Shown here in pieces: positions 22,438-30,286 of a stretch of DNA of 42,568 bases (positions are counted from its first letter, which is position 1; every line of letters begins with the position of its first letter). This stretch comes from a virus: the IMG/VR virus record IMGVR_UViG_3300034142_000043, positions 1 to 42,568 of that record. One strand, given 5' to 3'. Position numbers and translations under genes: made by a program. The notes beneath the pieces are model-generated. The model was not told where the DNA came from, did not search any database, and worked only from the letters and a program-made list of their open reading frames with translations.

Positions 22438-24774
22438 GTGGGCGCCGATCGCGATCTTCGCATTCAGGTCATCCTCGACGCCATGGACAAGGCGTCGGGC
22501 CCGATGCGCAAGATCAAGGGCGAGGCGACCCAGATGGGCCGCTCCATCCGCGAGACCTCCGAAAGCCTCCGCGCTCTCAAGAAAAGCCAGTCGGACCTGC
22601 AGGGCTTCCGCGACCTGAAGCGCGGCCTCGCCGGCACCAAGAAGGATCTCGGGGAGGCGGAGGAGAAGGCGAAACGCCTCGGCAAGGCGATCGCCCAGGT
22701 CGAGAAGCCCACCGCCAAGATGACGCGCGAGTTCAAGGCGGCCTCGCGCGAGGCCGGCGATCTCCGCCGCAAGCTCGAGGCGCAGCATCGCGACCTCGGC
22801 ACCCTGCGCGAGCGGCTGTTGGGCGCGGGCGTCAACACCCGCAACCTCGCCCAGGAAGAGAGGAAGCTTCGCACCGAGGTCGAGGCCACCAACACCAAGC
22901 TTAAGCAGCAACGCGACCGCCTGAAGGAGCTGAGCGCCGCCGCGCCGCGCCGGCTCTCCGAGATGCGCGCCGGGCTGCAGGCCGATCGTGACATCGAAAC
23001 CGAGCGCGGGCGCCGGCATGAACGGCTCGCCGGCAAGGCCGGCCTCTTCAACTATGCCGTCGCCGCCGGCGCTGCGGTGACCGGCGTGTCGGCCGCCAAG
23101 GAAGCGGCGGCCGTCGAGAGCATCATGACCGATATCGCGCTCAAGGCGAACATCGGCCGTGACCAGGCTGAGCGCATTGGCAGGATCGTGGAGGGCTTGG
23201 CGCCGCAGGTGAACCAGATGCCGCTGGACATGGCCTCCACGCTCGACAGCCTCGCGGGAAAAGGCCTCGATCCGACCCGCGCCGGCCTCGCCATGCTGCA
23301 GCCGATCGGCAAAGCCGCCACCGCCTACAAAGCAGATATGCTCGAGCTCGGCGACGCCACCTTTGCGGTCGTCGACAACCTCAAGGTTCCGGCCGAGCGT
23401 ACCGCCAGAATCCTCGACATCATGGCCCAGGCGGGCAAGCGCGGCAGCTTCGAGGTGCGCGATATGGCGCAATATTTCCCGGCGCTGACCGCCTCCATGC
23501 AGGCGCTGGGCTATACTGGGGAGAAGGCCGCTGGGGATCTCGCGGCCGCTCTGCAGATAACCCGCACCGCCACCGGCGACGCGTCGAGCGCCGCGAACAA
23601 CCTTCAGAACCTGCTCGACAAGATCAACACCGAAAACACAATCAAGAACTTCAAGGAATTTGGGATCGATCTACCGGCTGCGATGAAGAAGGCATACCGG
23701 GATGGCAAGTCGCCGATCGAGGCCATCATCGACCTAATCAACAAGGCAACGAAGGGCGACACTTCAAAAATCGCTTTCCTGTTCGGCGACGCCGAGGTGC
23801 AGAAGGCCGTCCGCCCCCTCGCCCAGAAGATGAAGTTCTACACCGATATCCGCGCCGACGCTCTCAGAGCCAATGGCGTGGTGGATAACGACTTCGCCCG
23901 CCGGCAGCTCGACACCGCCGCCAAGTGGCAGGAAGCGACGTCGCGCTGGGCGGCCGTCAAGGCGGCCTGGGGAAAGAAGATCACTCCGGCGGCGAACCCG
24001 GTGCTCGACTTCGTTAACGAGACCCTCCGCCGTGCGCAGCTCAAGGCCAGCGCCGAAGGCCGCGCGCAGCTGCAACGGGAAGGCAGCGGGTGGGGCCGCT
24101 TCTTCGAAGGCGGCAAGCGCGTGCGCCGCGACCAGATCGGCGCTCGTCCTAGAATCCGCCGCGACGGCGACAAAGCTATACAACACGAGGAGGAAGCAGC
24201 AGCCCGGCGCACAGCCGCCCGCGTTGCCCTTCTTCATGCCCAGATACGCGCGCAGAACAAGCTTCTCGAACAGGAGATGCGCCGCGTCGGCGTGAACGCG
24301 ATGCTGGGCCTCACCGCTGGCATGGATTCCCAGGCGTCGGCAGTGAAGGCGAAGGCGCTGGCGATCGCCAGTTCGACCTTTGCCATCATGAACTCCTTCT
24401 TCAAGATCCGCTCTCCGTCCCGCCTCATGATGGAGACTGGGAGCCACATCACTGCAGGGCTCGCCCTCGGCATCGATCGCGGCGGCCGCCAGCCAGTCGA
24501 CCGCATGCGCGGCATCGCCGCCGGCATCACGGCCGCGCTGGCGGTCGGCTCCGCAAAGTCGCCGCCTGCCGGCACAGGCGGCGCCGGTGTGGTGGCGGCG
24601 ACCGGGGGCCGGGGTGCGGGCGCACCGGCCGTTCAGATCAGCGCGACTTTCCACATTACAGGCGTCGCCGCCCAGGACGGGCCCCAGATTGAGGCAGCCG
24701 TAGAGCGGGCGCTTGAGAGATCGCGCCTCCGGGCCGAAGCGGCGGCACGTTCCAGCTACGATGATGGGGATTGA
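22438..24774 (+). CDS. T: Tail tape measure protein, P2 gpT family
   Basis: 778 residues from GTG 22438 (P2 gpT 815). It sets tail length and is ejected during infection. N-terminal ~190 residues are long coiled coil (QMGRSIRETSESLRALKKSQ, then KEAEEKAKRLGK-like text and KLKQQRDRLKEL). A central conserved domain has AVESIMTDIALKANIGRDQ, then AYKADMLELGDATFAVVDNL and MQALGYTGEKAAGDLAAALQ, as in TP901-type tape measures. The C-terminus holds hydrophobic helices and the RSPSRLMMETGSHI block common to these proteins. A length close to P2 suggests a tail of similar length (inference). Confidence 0.95.
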   Translation: MGADRDLRIQVILDAMDKASGPMRKIKGEATQMGRSIRETSESLRALKKSQSDLQGFRDLKRGLAGTKKDLGEAEEKAKRLGKAIAQVEKPTAKMTREFKAASREAGDLRRKLEAQHRDLGTLRERLLGAGVNTRNLAQEERKLRTEVEATNTKLKQQRDRLKELSAAAPRRLSEMRAGLQADRDIETERGRRHERLAGKAGLFNYAVAAGAAVTGVSAAKEAAAVESIMTDIALKANIGRDQAERIGRIVEGLAPQVNQMPLDMASTLDSLAGKGLDPTRAGLAMLQPIGKAATAYKADMLELGDATFAVVDNLKVPAERTARILDIMAQAGKRGSFEVRDMAQYFPALTASMQALGYTGEKAAGDLAAALQITRTATGDASSAANNLQNLLDKINTENTIKNFKEFGIDLPAAMKKAYRDGKSPIEAIIDLINKATKGDTSKIAFLFGDAEVQKAVRPLAQKMKFYTDIRADALRANGVVDNDFARRQLDTAAKWQEATSRWAAVKAAWGKKITPAANPVLDFVNETLRRAQLKASAEGRAQLQREGSGWGRFFEGGKRVRRDQIGARPRIRRDGDKAIQHEEEAAARRTAARVALLHAQIRAQNKLLEQEMRRVGVNAMLGLTAGMDSQASAVKAKALAIASSTFAIMNSFFKIRSPSRLMMETGSHITAGLALGIDRGGRQPVDRMRGIAAGITAALAVGSAKSPPAGTGGAGVVAATGGRGAGAPAVQISATFHITGVAAQDGPQIEAAVERALERSRLRAEAAARSSYDDGD

Positions 24775-24777
24775 GCC

Positions 24778-25155
24778 ATGCCTCTGATGTCCCTCGGCAT
24801 GTTCGCGTTTGAGATCGGCACCCTGCCCTTCCAGGAGCTCGCCCGCACCACCGATTGGCGGCACGGTTCGAGCCCGCGCTTCGGCGCCCGTCCCGCCAGC
24901 CAGTATCTCGGCCCCGGCGAGGACCGGGTAAACCTGGTCGGCGCCCTCCTCCCCGGCCTCGCCGGCACCTATTCCTCTCTCCGCACCCTCCGCGAAATGG
25001 CGGACCAGGGCGACGCCTGGCCCCTGGTTGAAGGCGGCGGCCGCGTCCTCGGCAACTTCCGCATAGATCGCATCGACGAACGCCAGAATCATTTCACGGT
25101 CGACGGAGTGCCTCGGCGCGCCGACTTCACCGTAGATCTCGCGAGGGTCGATTGA
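24778..25155 (+). CDS. U: Tail protein U, P2 gpU family
   Basis: A 125-residue protein (P2 gpU 159). The family caps or completes the tail tube. Seen: MPLMSLGMFAFEIGTLPFQEL, then RHGSSPRFGARPASQYLGPG and a final region with FRIDRIDERQNHFTVDG, all characteristic. GGGGATTGAGCC precedes the ATG. The stop overlaps the D start. Confidence 0.94.
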   Translation: MPLMSLGMFAFEIGTLPFQELARTTDWRHGSSPRFGARPASQYLGPGEDRVNLVGALLPGLAGTYSSLRTLREMADQGDAWPLVEGGGRVLGNFRIDRIDERQNHFTVDGVPRRADFTVDLARVD

Positions 25156-26225
25156 TGAGCGGCATCCAGAACCTTGCCGACTTCAGGGTCACTCTCGACG
25201 GGCAGGATCTCGGGCTGTCGCGGCCAAACTCTTCCACCGCCGTCTCCCTCACCGGCAAGATCGCGCCGCGCCTCCTCTCTCTGACGCTGACCGAGCGCAG
25301 GGGCGGCGAGGCCGACCAGCTCGACATCGTCATCCACGATCATGATGGCAAAATGGCGATACCGAAGAAGGGCGCCGTGCTCCGCGTTTCGCTCGGGTGG
25401 AAGGGCGGCGCCGGCGTCCGCGCCGGCCTGGTCGACAAGGGCAGCTTCAAGGTCGACGAGCGCGAATGGGGCGGCCCGCCCGATACGATCACCATCCGCG
25501 CCCGCTCCGCCGATTTCACAGCCGGCTACCGCATCCGCAAGGAAAGGAGCCACCGCGATACCACGTTGGGGAAGGTGATCGGCGAGATCGCGTCCGCCAA
25601 CGGCCTCACCGCGCGGGTCGCTCCCGAACTGGCCTCGATCGAGGTTCCGGTGCTCGGCCAGGACGAGCGCAGCGACATGGCCTTGGTCCGCGCCCTCGGC
25701 CGCAAGCACGACGCCGTCGCCACCGTGAAGGGCGGCAAGCTGATCTTCGCGCCGATCGGTAAGGGCGAGACCGCGACGGGCAAGCCGATCCCGTCGATCG
25801 AGATCGTCCGCGGGCACGGCGACCAGTGGCTCTGGCGCGAGGTCGAGCGCGAGCAATATGACGGCGCCGAGGCGCGCTGGCACGACCAGGACGCTGCCAA
25901 GCGGAAGACGGAACGGGCTGGCGCCGTAGCCGGCGCCAGCGCAGGCGGCGTCGAGAAGAAGCCCAAGCGCCTCCGCAAAGTCTTCGCCAGCCAGGCGGAC
26001 GCGAAAGCGGCGGCGGAGGCCGAGGCGAAGCGCATCGCCCGCGGCTCGGCCGAGCTCGATTATACCTTCGCCCTCGGTCGCCCCGACATCTACCCGGACC
26101 GCCCTGCGACCGTGCGCGGCTTCAAGCCGGAGGTCGATCGCCAGAAATGGCTGGTCGCCGAGGCGACGCATACGCTCGACGCCAACGGGCTCGGGACCAA
26201 GGTAAAGCTTGAGGCAGCGGGTTGA
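25155..26225 (+). CDS. D: Tail/late control protein D, P2 gpD family
   Basis: 356 residues from ATG 25155 (P2 gpD 387), overlapping the U stop; a TTG one codon earlier is not needed. gpD forms the baseplate hub between the spike V and the tube. Seen: ISLTEKRGGEADQLDI-like text as LTLTERRGGEADQLDIVIHD, then KGAVLRVSLGW, PPDTITIRARSADF and a C-terminal RATVRGFKPEVDRQKW-like ending with HTLDANGLGTKVKLE. Last gene of the late region; it meets the GvpU-like gene tail to tail with 19 bases between. Confidence 0.95.
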   Translation: MSGIQNLADFRVTLDGQDLGLSRPNSSTAVSLTGKIAPRLLSLTLTERRGGEADQLDIVIHDHDGKMAIPKKGAVLRVSLGWKGGAGVRAGLVDKGSFKVDEREWGGPPDTITIRARSADFTAGYRIRKERSHRDTTLGKVIGEIASANGLTARVAPELASIEVPVLGQDERSDMALVRALGRKHDAVATVKGGKLIFAPIGKGETATGKPIPSIEIVRGHGDQWLWREVEREQYDGAEARWHDQDAAKRKTERAGAVAGASAGGVEKKPKRLRKVFASQADAKAAAEAEAKRIARGSAELDYTFALGRPDIYPDRPATVRGFKPEVDRQKWLVAEATHTLDANGLGTKVKLEAAG

Positions 26226-26244
26226 GCGATCCGAGAAAGCCGGC

Positions 26245-26718
26245 TTACTCTACACTGTGACCAAGCCGGCCGAGATGAAAGCCGTCGATTGCTGACAATC
26301 TCCCCCGCCACAAGACCCCTCCTGAGGAAGGAATAGGAAGAGCGGAGGTCTGATACAGACGTGCGTTCCTAAGGTGGATGAACCCGGGCGGCGACATGCG
26401 GGAACGCGCCTCCGCCGCCTCCGCGCCTTCCTCCAGGTCTACGGCGAAGTTTGAAGCATGAATCCTGACCCACTCGTCCATCACGTTGGGGTCTTCCTGG
26501 TCCCTGCCATCGCGGAACGCCTCGCGCAGCTCCTCGAAATATTTGACGCGGCTGATCGCCTCGCCGCTGATCATGGCGCCGCCGACGGTGAGGGTGATGT
26601 AGACGATCAACCCCCGGTTGACGACGGCGACCAGGTTCTGCAGCAACCAGTCCACGTCCGGATCGTAAGCAAGCTCCGCGCTGCCCTGACCTCCGTCCTT
26701 GCCTTCTTCCTCGGCCAT
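26245..26718 (-). CDS. GvpU-like (gas vesicle accessory) family protein
   Basis: 157 residues from the second of two adjacent ATG codons (26718), set by AAAGGAGG six bases upstream. After an acidic start (MAEEEGKDGG) comes the family-like core DWLLQNLVAVVNRGLIVYIT, LTVGGAMISGEAIS, KYFEELREAF, then FIHLRNARLYQTS and the ending LWRGRLSAIDGFHLGRL. This pattern is that of GvpU-type proteins, found both in gas vesicle clusters and, without gvp genes, in other bacteria. No structural gvpA is present, so a flotation role is unlikely. It is the last gene of the leftward operon headed by the repressor and so is probably expressed in the lysogen. Family assignment rests on recollection of the motif. 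Confidence 0.72.
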   Translation of the reverse strand: MAEEEGKDGGQGSAELAYDPDVDWLLQNLVAVVNRGLIVYITLTVGGAMISGEAISRVKYFEELREAFRDGRDQEDPNVMDEWVRIHASNFAVDLEEGAEAAEARSRMSPPGFIHLRNARLYQTSALPIPSSGGVLWRGRLSAIDGFHLGRLGHSVE

Positions 26719-26749
26719 CATTCGCCTCCTTTGCGAAACGATCTCGACG

Positions 26750-26965
26750 CTAGCTTTCTGCCGGCGTGTCGTCACCCGGCTTCAGCGCGGTTGCCTGCAG
26801 GACCGCCGCCACCAGCAGCCGCATTTCGAAGCTGCCATCCACCTGTACGAAGCGGCCGTTGCTGTCGGTCGTGCAACCGGAGGTTTCCGCCTGGCGCCGG
26901 AGCTCGGCGATCCCGGCCTCTACGCCGTGGGAGATCATCGCTTCGGTAGGCGCTGCTCGCATCAT
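26750..26965 (-). CDS. 71-residue protein in the repressor operon, function unknown
   Basis: Begins MMRAAPTEAMISHGVEAGIA and contains DSNGRFVQVDGSFEMRLLVA. It has one cysteine, no signal peptide and mixed helix/strand content. The ATG at 26965 overlaps the stop of the zinc-ribbon membrane protein (ATGA), so the two are probably coupled, with GAGGA just upstream. It lies 31 bases before the GvpU-like gene. No family recognised; small proteins with GRFV-x-VDG occur in related prophages (recollection). Confidence 0.7.
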   Translation of the reverse strand: MMRAAPTEAMISHGVEAGIAELRRQAETSGCTTDSNGRFVQVDGSFEMRLLVAAVLQATALKPGDDTPAES

Positions 26966-27546
26966 GGTTCGTCCTCGGGAAATACAAGAGGAGCCGAGTC
27001 GGAATAGCCCGGAACCGCTTCAGTAATCAGCTCAGCGTCACAAGTAGAGTGGCTCAAGGTGCCCATCGCGGTGTCCACGTTCAGGCCCCCAAAGCCGTTT
27101 CTAGCTCGGTATCGCATGATGATGCTATGCTCGCCCTTCTCTACGGGCGTGACCTTCGTTTCCACGTGCTCGAATGATTCCGGGTCGCGGAGCTTGGATT
27201 TCACCTTTTCGACAAGGCTAGCGCTGGTCCCGTCCCATCCACTCAGGCAATGAAAGCCCTTCATCTTGTCGGCTGCGGCTTCTGCTCGCTGCTTCGCCTG
27301 CTCTTCCGGTGAAGGCGTCGTTGCATTGTACGCGCAAAAGCCGATCGAAAGAAGCAAGGCTAGACAACCGACGCCTCCCGCTACCTGTCCCCAACCCGGC
27401 TGATTTTCTCCCCGGGCAGTGGCCTGGCCTGACGCGAAGTCCCTCTGGTCGTGAGCAACGAACTCATGGCCGCAATACCGACATACCTTGGCCTCAGCTT
27501 TAACCGCTTCCGCGCACCTTGGGCATTTCTTTTGGTCCGCTTCCAT
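26962..27546 (-). CDS. Zinc-ribbon membrane protein in the repressor operon
   Basis: 194 residues from ATG 27546 (a GTG two codons earlier is possible). Domains in order: an N-terminal zinc ribbon with KKCPRCAEAVK and KVCRYCGHEF (four cysteines, about 7-28); a hydrophilic linker; one membrane helix (VAGGVGCLALLLSIGFCAY, about 55-75); a charged helix; and a C-terminal domain with HCLSGWDGTSASLVEKVKS, LRDPESFEHVETKVTP and IIMRYRARNGFGG. The helix predicts a cytoplasmic ribbon and a periplasmic sensor-like domain. It starts 15 bases after the repressor gene, so it is transcribed from the maintenance promoter. Superinfection exclusion or envelope modification are reasonable hypotheses; no function is known to me. 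Confidence 0.75.
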   Translation of the reverse strand: MEADQKKCPRCAEAVKAEAKVCRYCGHEFVAHDQRDFASGQATARGENQPGWGQVAGGVGCLALLLSIGFCAYNATTPSPEEQAKQRAEAAADKMKGFHCLSGWDGTSASLVEKVKSKLRDPESFEHVETKVTPVEKGEHSIIMRYRARNGFGGLNVDTAMGTLSHSTCDAELITEAVPGYSDSAPLVFPEDEP

Positions 27547-27561
27547 AACCACCGCCCGCAG

Positions 27562-28251
27562 CTACATTCGTCTTCCGACCCAAATCACGCGACCGACGAT
27601 GAACAACTCGTCTTCGGTCGCCTTGATCGGCGTCACTGTGGGGTTGTCGCTGTTGAGCTGGAACATGCCGCTCGCCAGCCTTCGCACCCGCTTGATCTGC
27701 GCCAGTTCGCCATAACCGAGCGCCCAGATCTTGTCCTGATGCCGGATCGAGCGGTCGGCGCGGTTCACCAGCACATCGTCCCCGTCCAGGATCGTCGGCA
27801 TCATCGAATCGCCCTCGCCGCGCGTGAGGAAGACGTCCGCCGGCCCTCCCCGCGTCAGCCGCGACAGCCAGTCCCGACGGAACGGGACCATCGTCGTAGG
27901 TGGAGCCTCCTCGATGATGGAGCCGCCCCCCATCGAATAGGCAATATCCACCTCGGGAATCATGGTCAGGCCGAGGCGCATGACCATGCGATCATCGGAA
28001 GTCCCCGCGCTCGCCTCCGTCTCCGGAAGGCCCCCGTCCTGCTCGATCGCTTGCCGAACGTACCGAAGCCAGCGGGGGACGCTCTTCGCGTGATCGTTTT
28101 CGAAGTGAGAGATGGATTGCTGGGTAAGCTTGAGAGGGTCACCTCGCCTCTCAGCAATCTCCCTCGCGCGTCGCGCGACCTCACTCGTGGACCAGCCCAA
28201 GCGTTCACGCTCGGACTTAAGCCAGACCGCCGCTGCGCGCACATCGCCCAT
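27562..28251 (-). CDS. Phage repressor: HTH plus S24 LexA-like domain
   Basis: A 229-residue protein. The N-terminus (about 8-60) is an XRE-type HTH (LGWSTSEVARRAREIAERRG, LTQQSISHFEN). The C-terminal half is an S24 peptidase fold with nucleophile S149 in GEGDSMMPT and general-base K187 in AQIKRV, then the ending DELFIVGRVIWVGRRM. Such repressors keep the lytic genes off and cleave themselves after RecA activation; no clear Ala-Gly cleavage pair is seen, so the exact site is uncertain. Divergent from the Cro-like gene across an 81-base operator region with CTACAA half-sites. It heads the leftward lysogeny operon. Confidence 0.92.
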   Translation of the reverse strand: MGDVRAAAVWLKSERERLGWSTSEVARRAREIAERRGDPLKLTQQSISHFENDHAKSVPRWLRYVRQAIEQDGGLPETEASAGTSDDRMVMRLGLTMIPEVDIAYSMGGGSIIEEAPPTTMVPFRRDWLSRLTRGGPADVFLTRGEGDSMMPTILDGDDVLVNRADRSIRHQDKIWALGYGELAQIKRVRRLASGMFQLNSDNPTVTPIKATEDELFIVGRVIWVGRRM

Positions 28252-28332
28252 CCGCGAGTGCTACAAAACTTTTTTAGGTTGAGAGGCTACAAATCGCTTG
28301 TAGTTATTTGTTGTGCTTTGTATCGAAGCCGA
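28252..28332. promoter_or_regulatory. Immunity switch: operators and divergent promoters
   Basis: The palindrome CTACAA-ATCGC-TTGTAG lies at 28287-28303, with another CTACAA half-site at 28261-28266 next to the repressor start and a related TTTGTA near 28317. Rightward, TTGTAG (28298-28303) and TATCGA (28321-28326) are separated by 17 bases and fit a -35/-10 pair. This would start the transcript at about the Cro ATG (28333), giving a leaderless mRNA. The repressor should bind the palindrome and block that promoter. The leftward promoter cannot be fixed from sequence. Confidence 0.65.
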
Positions 28333-28647
28333 ATGACGGACGAAGAGCGGGCAAGTGCCCGCCAAGCCTTTGTACGAACTGTCGCCGCCGCGGGTAGCCA
28401 GTCGGCGTTTGAGCGGTGCGTCGGCGCAAAGCAACAGAAGGTCTCCTACTGGCTGCGCCGAGGCATGGTCCTGCCGGGAGAATACGTGCTCCAGGCGGAA
28501 CGGGTGTTCGGTGTTTCTCGCCATGAGCTTCGCCCCGATCTCTACCCTCTGGAGGTGAGCGTCTACGACCGGACCGTAGAGCACGGCTTGCCGATCGCCT
28601 CGTGCGATCGGAGCGGCATTTTGCATGCGGAGAAACACCATGCTTGA
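28333..28647 (+). CDS. Cro-like regulator, YdaS-type HTH
   Basis: 104 residues from ATG 28333. HTH region about 18-58: AAGSQSAFERCVGAKQQKVS, then YWLRRGMVLPGEYVLQAERV and the ending FGVSRHELRPDLYP, which is the form of YdaS/Cro proteins that face the repressor in lambdoid immunity regions. The C-terminal 40 residues (from EVSVYDRTVEHG) are an addition of unknown role. No ribosome binding site is seen, in line with a leaderless start. First gene of the rightward early operon; it overlaps the next gene by eight bases. Confidence 0.82.
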   Translation: MTDEERASARQAFVRTVAAAGSQSAFERCVGAKQQKVSYWLRRGMVLPGEYVLQAERVFGVSRHELRPDLYPLEVSVYDRTVEHGLPIASCDRSGILHAEKHHA

Positions 28648-29080
28648 AGCATCGCTTCGCAAGCTCGTTCGCGAGGAAGCGGCGACCGCCGCCGTCGAGG
28701 CGCTCACCGTCGTCAGGACCGAAATCACCAGCACGATCCGCACGGCGGCGGCGGAGCAGTTCCAGAAGGCCCGCACCGCTTTCGACACCTATCAGCGCTG
28801 CAATCAGCGAGTCCACCCCGGCGAGAAATGGACCATGCCGGCCCAGCCGGGCCCCGGGGCCGAGCGGCTTCTGACCGACTGCCGGATCAAGGCGCTCGAA
28901 CTGGCCATCGCGCGGCAGCACATGTCCGAGGGCGACAATCAGGCCGTGCTCGACACCGCAGCAGCTTACGCGCGGTTCATTGTCGACGGCCTTTCCCGCC
29001 CCGCCGAAACTGGCGGAGGTTCAGAGCCATCCGCCGACGACGGCGGTAGCCCCATTTTGGACGGGGAGCAGCCGGCGTGA
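28640..29080 (+). CDS. Early-operon helical protein, function unknown
   Basis: 146 residues from ATG 28640, preceded by GGAG at seven bases; another ATG 15 bases earlier is less well placed. The protein is largely helical (LEASLRKLVREEAATAAVEA and LTDCRIKALELAIARQHMSE), with an acidic Gly/Ser-rich tail. No membrane segment or metal motif. It overlaps the Cro-like gene upstream and the next gene downstream, so the early genes form one transcript. No family recognised. Confidence 0.65.
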   Translation: MLEASLRKLVREEAATAAVEALTVVRTEITSTIRTAAAEQFQKARTAFDTYQRCNQRVHPGEKWTMPAQPGPGAERLLTDCRIKALELAIARQHMSEGDNQAVLDTAAAYARFIVDGLSRPAETGGGSEPSADDGGSPILDGEQPA

Positions 29081-29382
29081 GGCGCTTGCGAGCCATCGGC
29101 AAGGGACGCTTCACCACCACGCGCGGCCTGTCCCAGCATTTCGTCGAACGTGACGGCAGTCACCTCATGACGGTCAACACCGCTGAAGCCGCGGAGAAGC
29201 TGGCTGCCATCCTCAACTCGGTCGACGAGCTGTCACTCGACGTCACCGGCATGGCCTCCGACGGCAGGCCGGAAACCGCCCGCGTGCGCATAGCCCATGC
29301 GGTAGCGCGGGCCTGTTGCGTCAGCCTCGACTTCGACAGCCTCCCGCGGCGCGGGCAAGCGCTGCTGGAGGAGCGGAAGTGA
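29077..29382 (+). CDS. Early-operon protein of 101 residues, function unknown
   Basis: Begins MRRLRAIGKGRFTTTRGLSQ, with a basic N-terminus that could bind nucleic acid, then HLMTVNTAEAAEKLAAILNS and SLDVTGMASDGR. The GTGAGG overlap with the upstream stop and the GTGA overlap with the downstream gene show tight coupling on both sides. No known motif. Confidence 0.62.
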   Translation: MRRLRAIGKGRFTTTRGLSQHFVERDGSHLMTVNTAEAAEKLAAILNSVDELSLDVTGMASDGRPETARVRIAHAVARACCVSLDFDSLPRRGQALLEERK

Positions 29383-29860
29383 CGAAACTCCGCGCCCCCT
29401 TACCTTCCCGCTCGCCATCACCCGTATCGCCGGCCTCATTGGCTGGGATGGCGCGGCGAACGCCGTCGATCAGCGAGAGCGCACCGTCCGCAACTGGAGC
29501 GATCCCGACACGAGCGCCGTCATCCCGCTCGAAGCGGCCCTGCAGCTCGACATCGCCTACCGCGCCGCCGGCGGCGAGGGCGCGCCGATGTACGAATGCT
29601 ACTCGCTTCGCCTCGAGGCGGAATCGGCCGCAGCGTCGTCGGACGCGGCGGTGCTGGCCACGAAAACCGCGCATGTCGCCAAAGAAGCGGGCGAGGCCGT
29701 CGCGGCGCTCGTCATGGCATCGAGACCGGGCGCCGCCCCCGCTGATCGGATCCTCGCGCAGCGCGAGACCGAGGAAGCGATCGCCGCCCTCACCAGCACC
29801 CTGCCAAATCTCGGCGCGGGGCCGGGAAGCAGTGTGTCAGTCCCCGGGGGGGAAGAGTGA
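29379..29860 (+). CDS. CII-like early regulator interrupted by a one-base frameshift
   Basis: GTG 29379 overlaps the upstream stop and has GGAG before it. The first frame reads VTKLRAPL, then drifts into nonsense. From 29399 the frame one base back reads LTFPLAITRIAGLIGWDGAA, then RTVRNWSDPDTSAVIPLEAA and on to TGA 29860. The switch falls at a run of five C (29395-29399); six would keep one frame of 160 residues. The N-terminal part has the look of an HTH regulator of the CII type (IAGLIGW...ERTVRNWSDPD). The C-terminus is Ala-rich helix. Possible causes: sequencing error, a real mutation, or a -1 slip on C CCC T. The downstream ogr start is two bases on. Alternatively translation begins at ATG 29588 (90 residues). 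Confidence 0.6.
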
Positions 29861-29861
29861 T

Positions 29862-30200
29862 ATGACTACTGCATTTCGACATTCATTAGACTGCCCGCAC
29901 TGCCGCAAGGGCGCGCGGGTGCGGAGTTCAAGGGTACTCACGCCCACCTATAAGCAGCTTTACCTGCAGTGCATGAACATCGAGTGCGGCGCCACCTTCG
30001 GCGCGGCTTTCGAGCTCCTCTACATGATCACGCCCAGCGCGGTCCCCAACCCCGACATCCACCTCCCGGTGGCGCCGGCGCGCAGCCGCGCGCTTCCGGT
30101 GCCGGCGAACGATGTTGAACCTGGCGGCTCGGAGGTGCCGCTACCCATGATGGCCAACGACAACGATCCGATTGGCGAAGCCGTCGCGACAGGGGGCTGA
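29862..30200 (+). CDS. ogr: Late transcription activator, Ogr/Delta family
   Basis: 112 residues from ATG 29862, with GGGGGGAAGAG upstream. The zinc finger has C11, C14, C37 and C42, i.e. C-x2-C-x22-C-x4-C, the exact spacing of P2 Ogr and P4 Delta. Surrounding text also fits (LDCPHCRKGARVRSSRVLTP, LYLQCMNIECGATFGAAFEL). P2 Ogr activates the late promoters by binding a TGT-N12-ACA dyad near -55 and contacting RNA polymerase alpha. The C-terminal 45 residues are Pro-rich and specific to this protein. In P2, ogr lies after D; here it sits in the early operon behind the CII-like gene, so late activation follows directly from early transcription. Confidence 0.93.
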   Translation: MTTAFRHSLDCPHCRKGARVRSSRVLTPTYKQLYLQCMNIECGATFGAAFELLYMITPSAVPNPDIHLPVAPARSRALPVPANDVEPGGSEVPLPMMANDNDPIGEAVATGG

Positions 30201-30225
30201 TCGGGGCCGCTGAGCCGGCCCGATC
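30199..30225 (+). terminator. Stem-loop after ogr
   Basis: GATCGGGGCC (30199-30208) pairs with GGCCCGATC (30217-30225), with one bulged G and loop GCTGAGCC. It overlaps the ogr stop codon. No T-run follows, so it may reduce readthrough or protect the ogr mRNA end rather than fully terminate. The primase gene starts 61 bases further on. Confidence 0.4.
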
Positions 30226-30286
30226 TCCCGAAGACCAAGACTGAACCACCGCCACCCCTGCGACCCCCTCCGCAGGGAAGGCCTTT

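Noticed and set aside
26245-26718. Gas vesicle production by the prophage
   Set aside because: Only a GvpU-like protein is found; no gvpA, gvpN or other essential vesicle gene is in the window.
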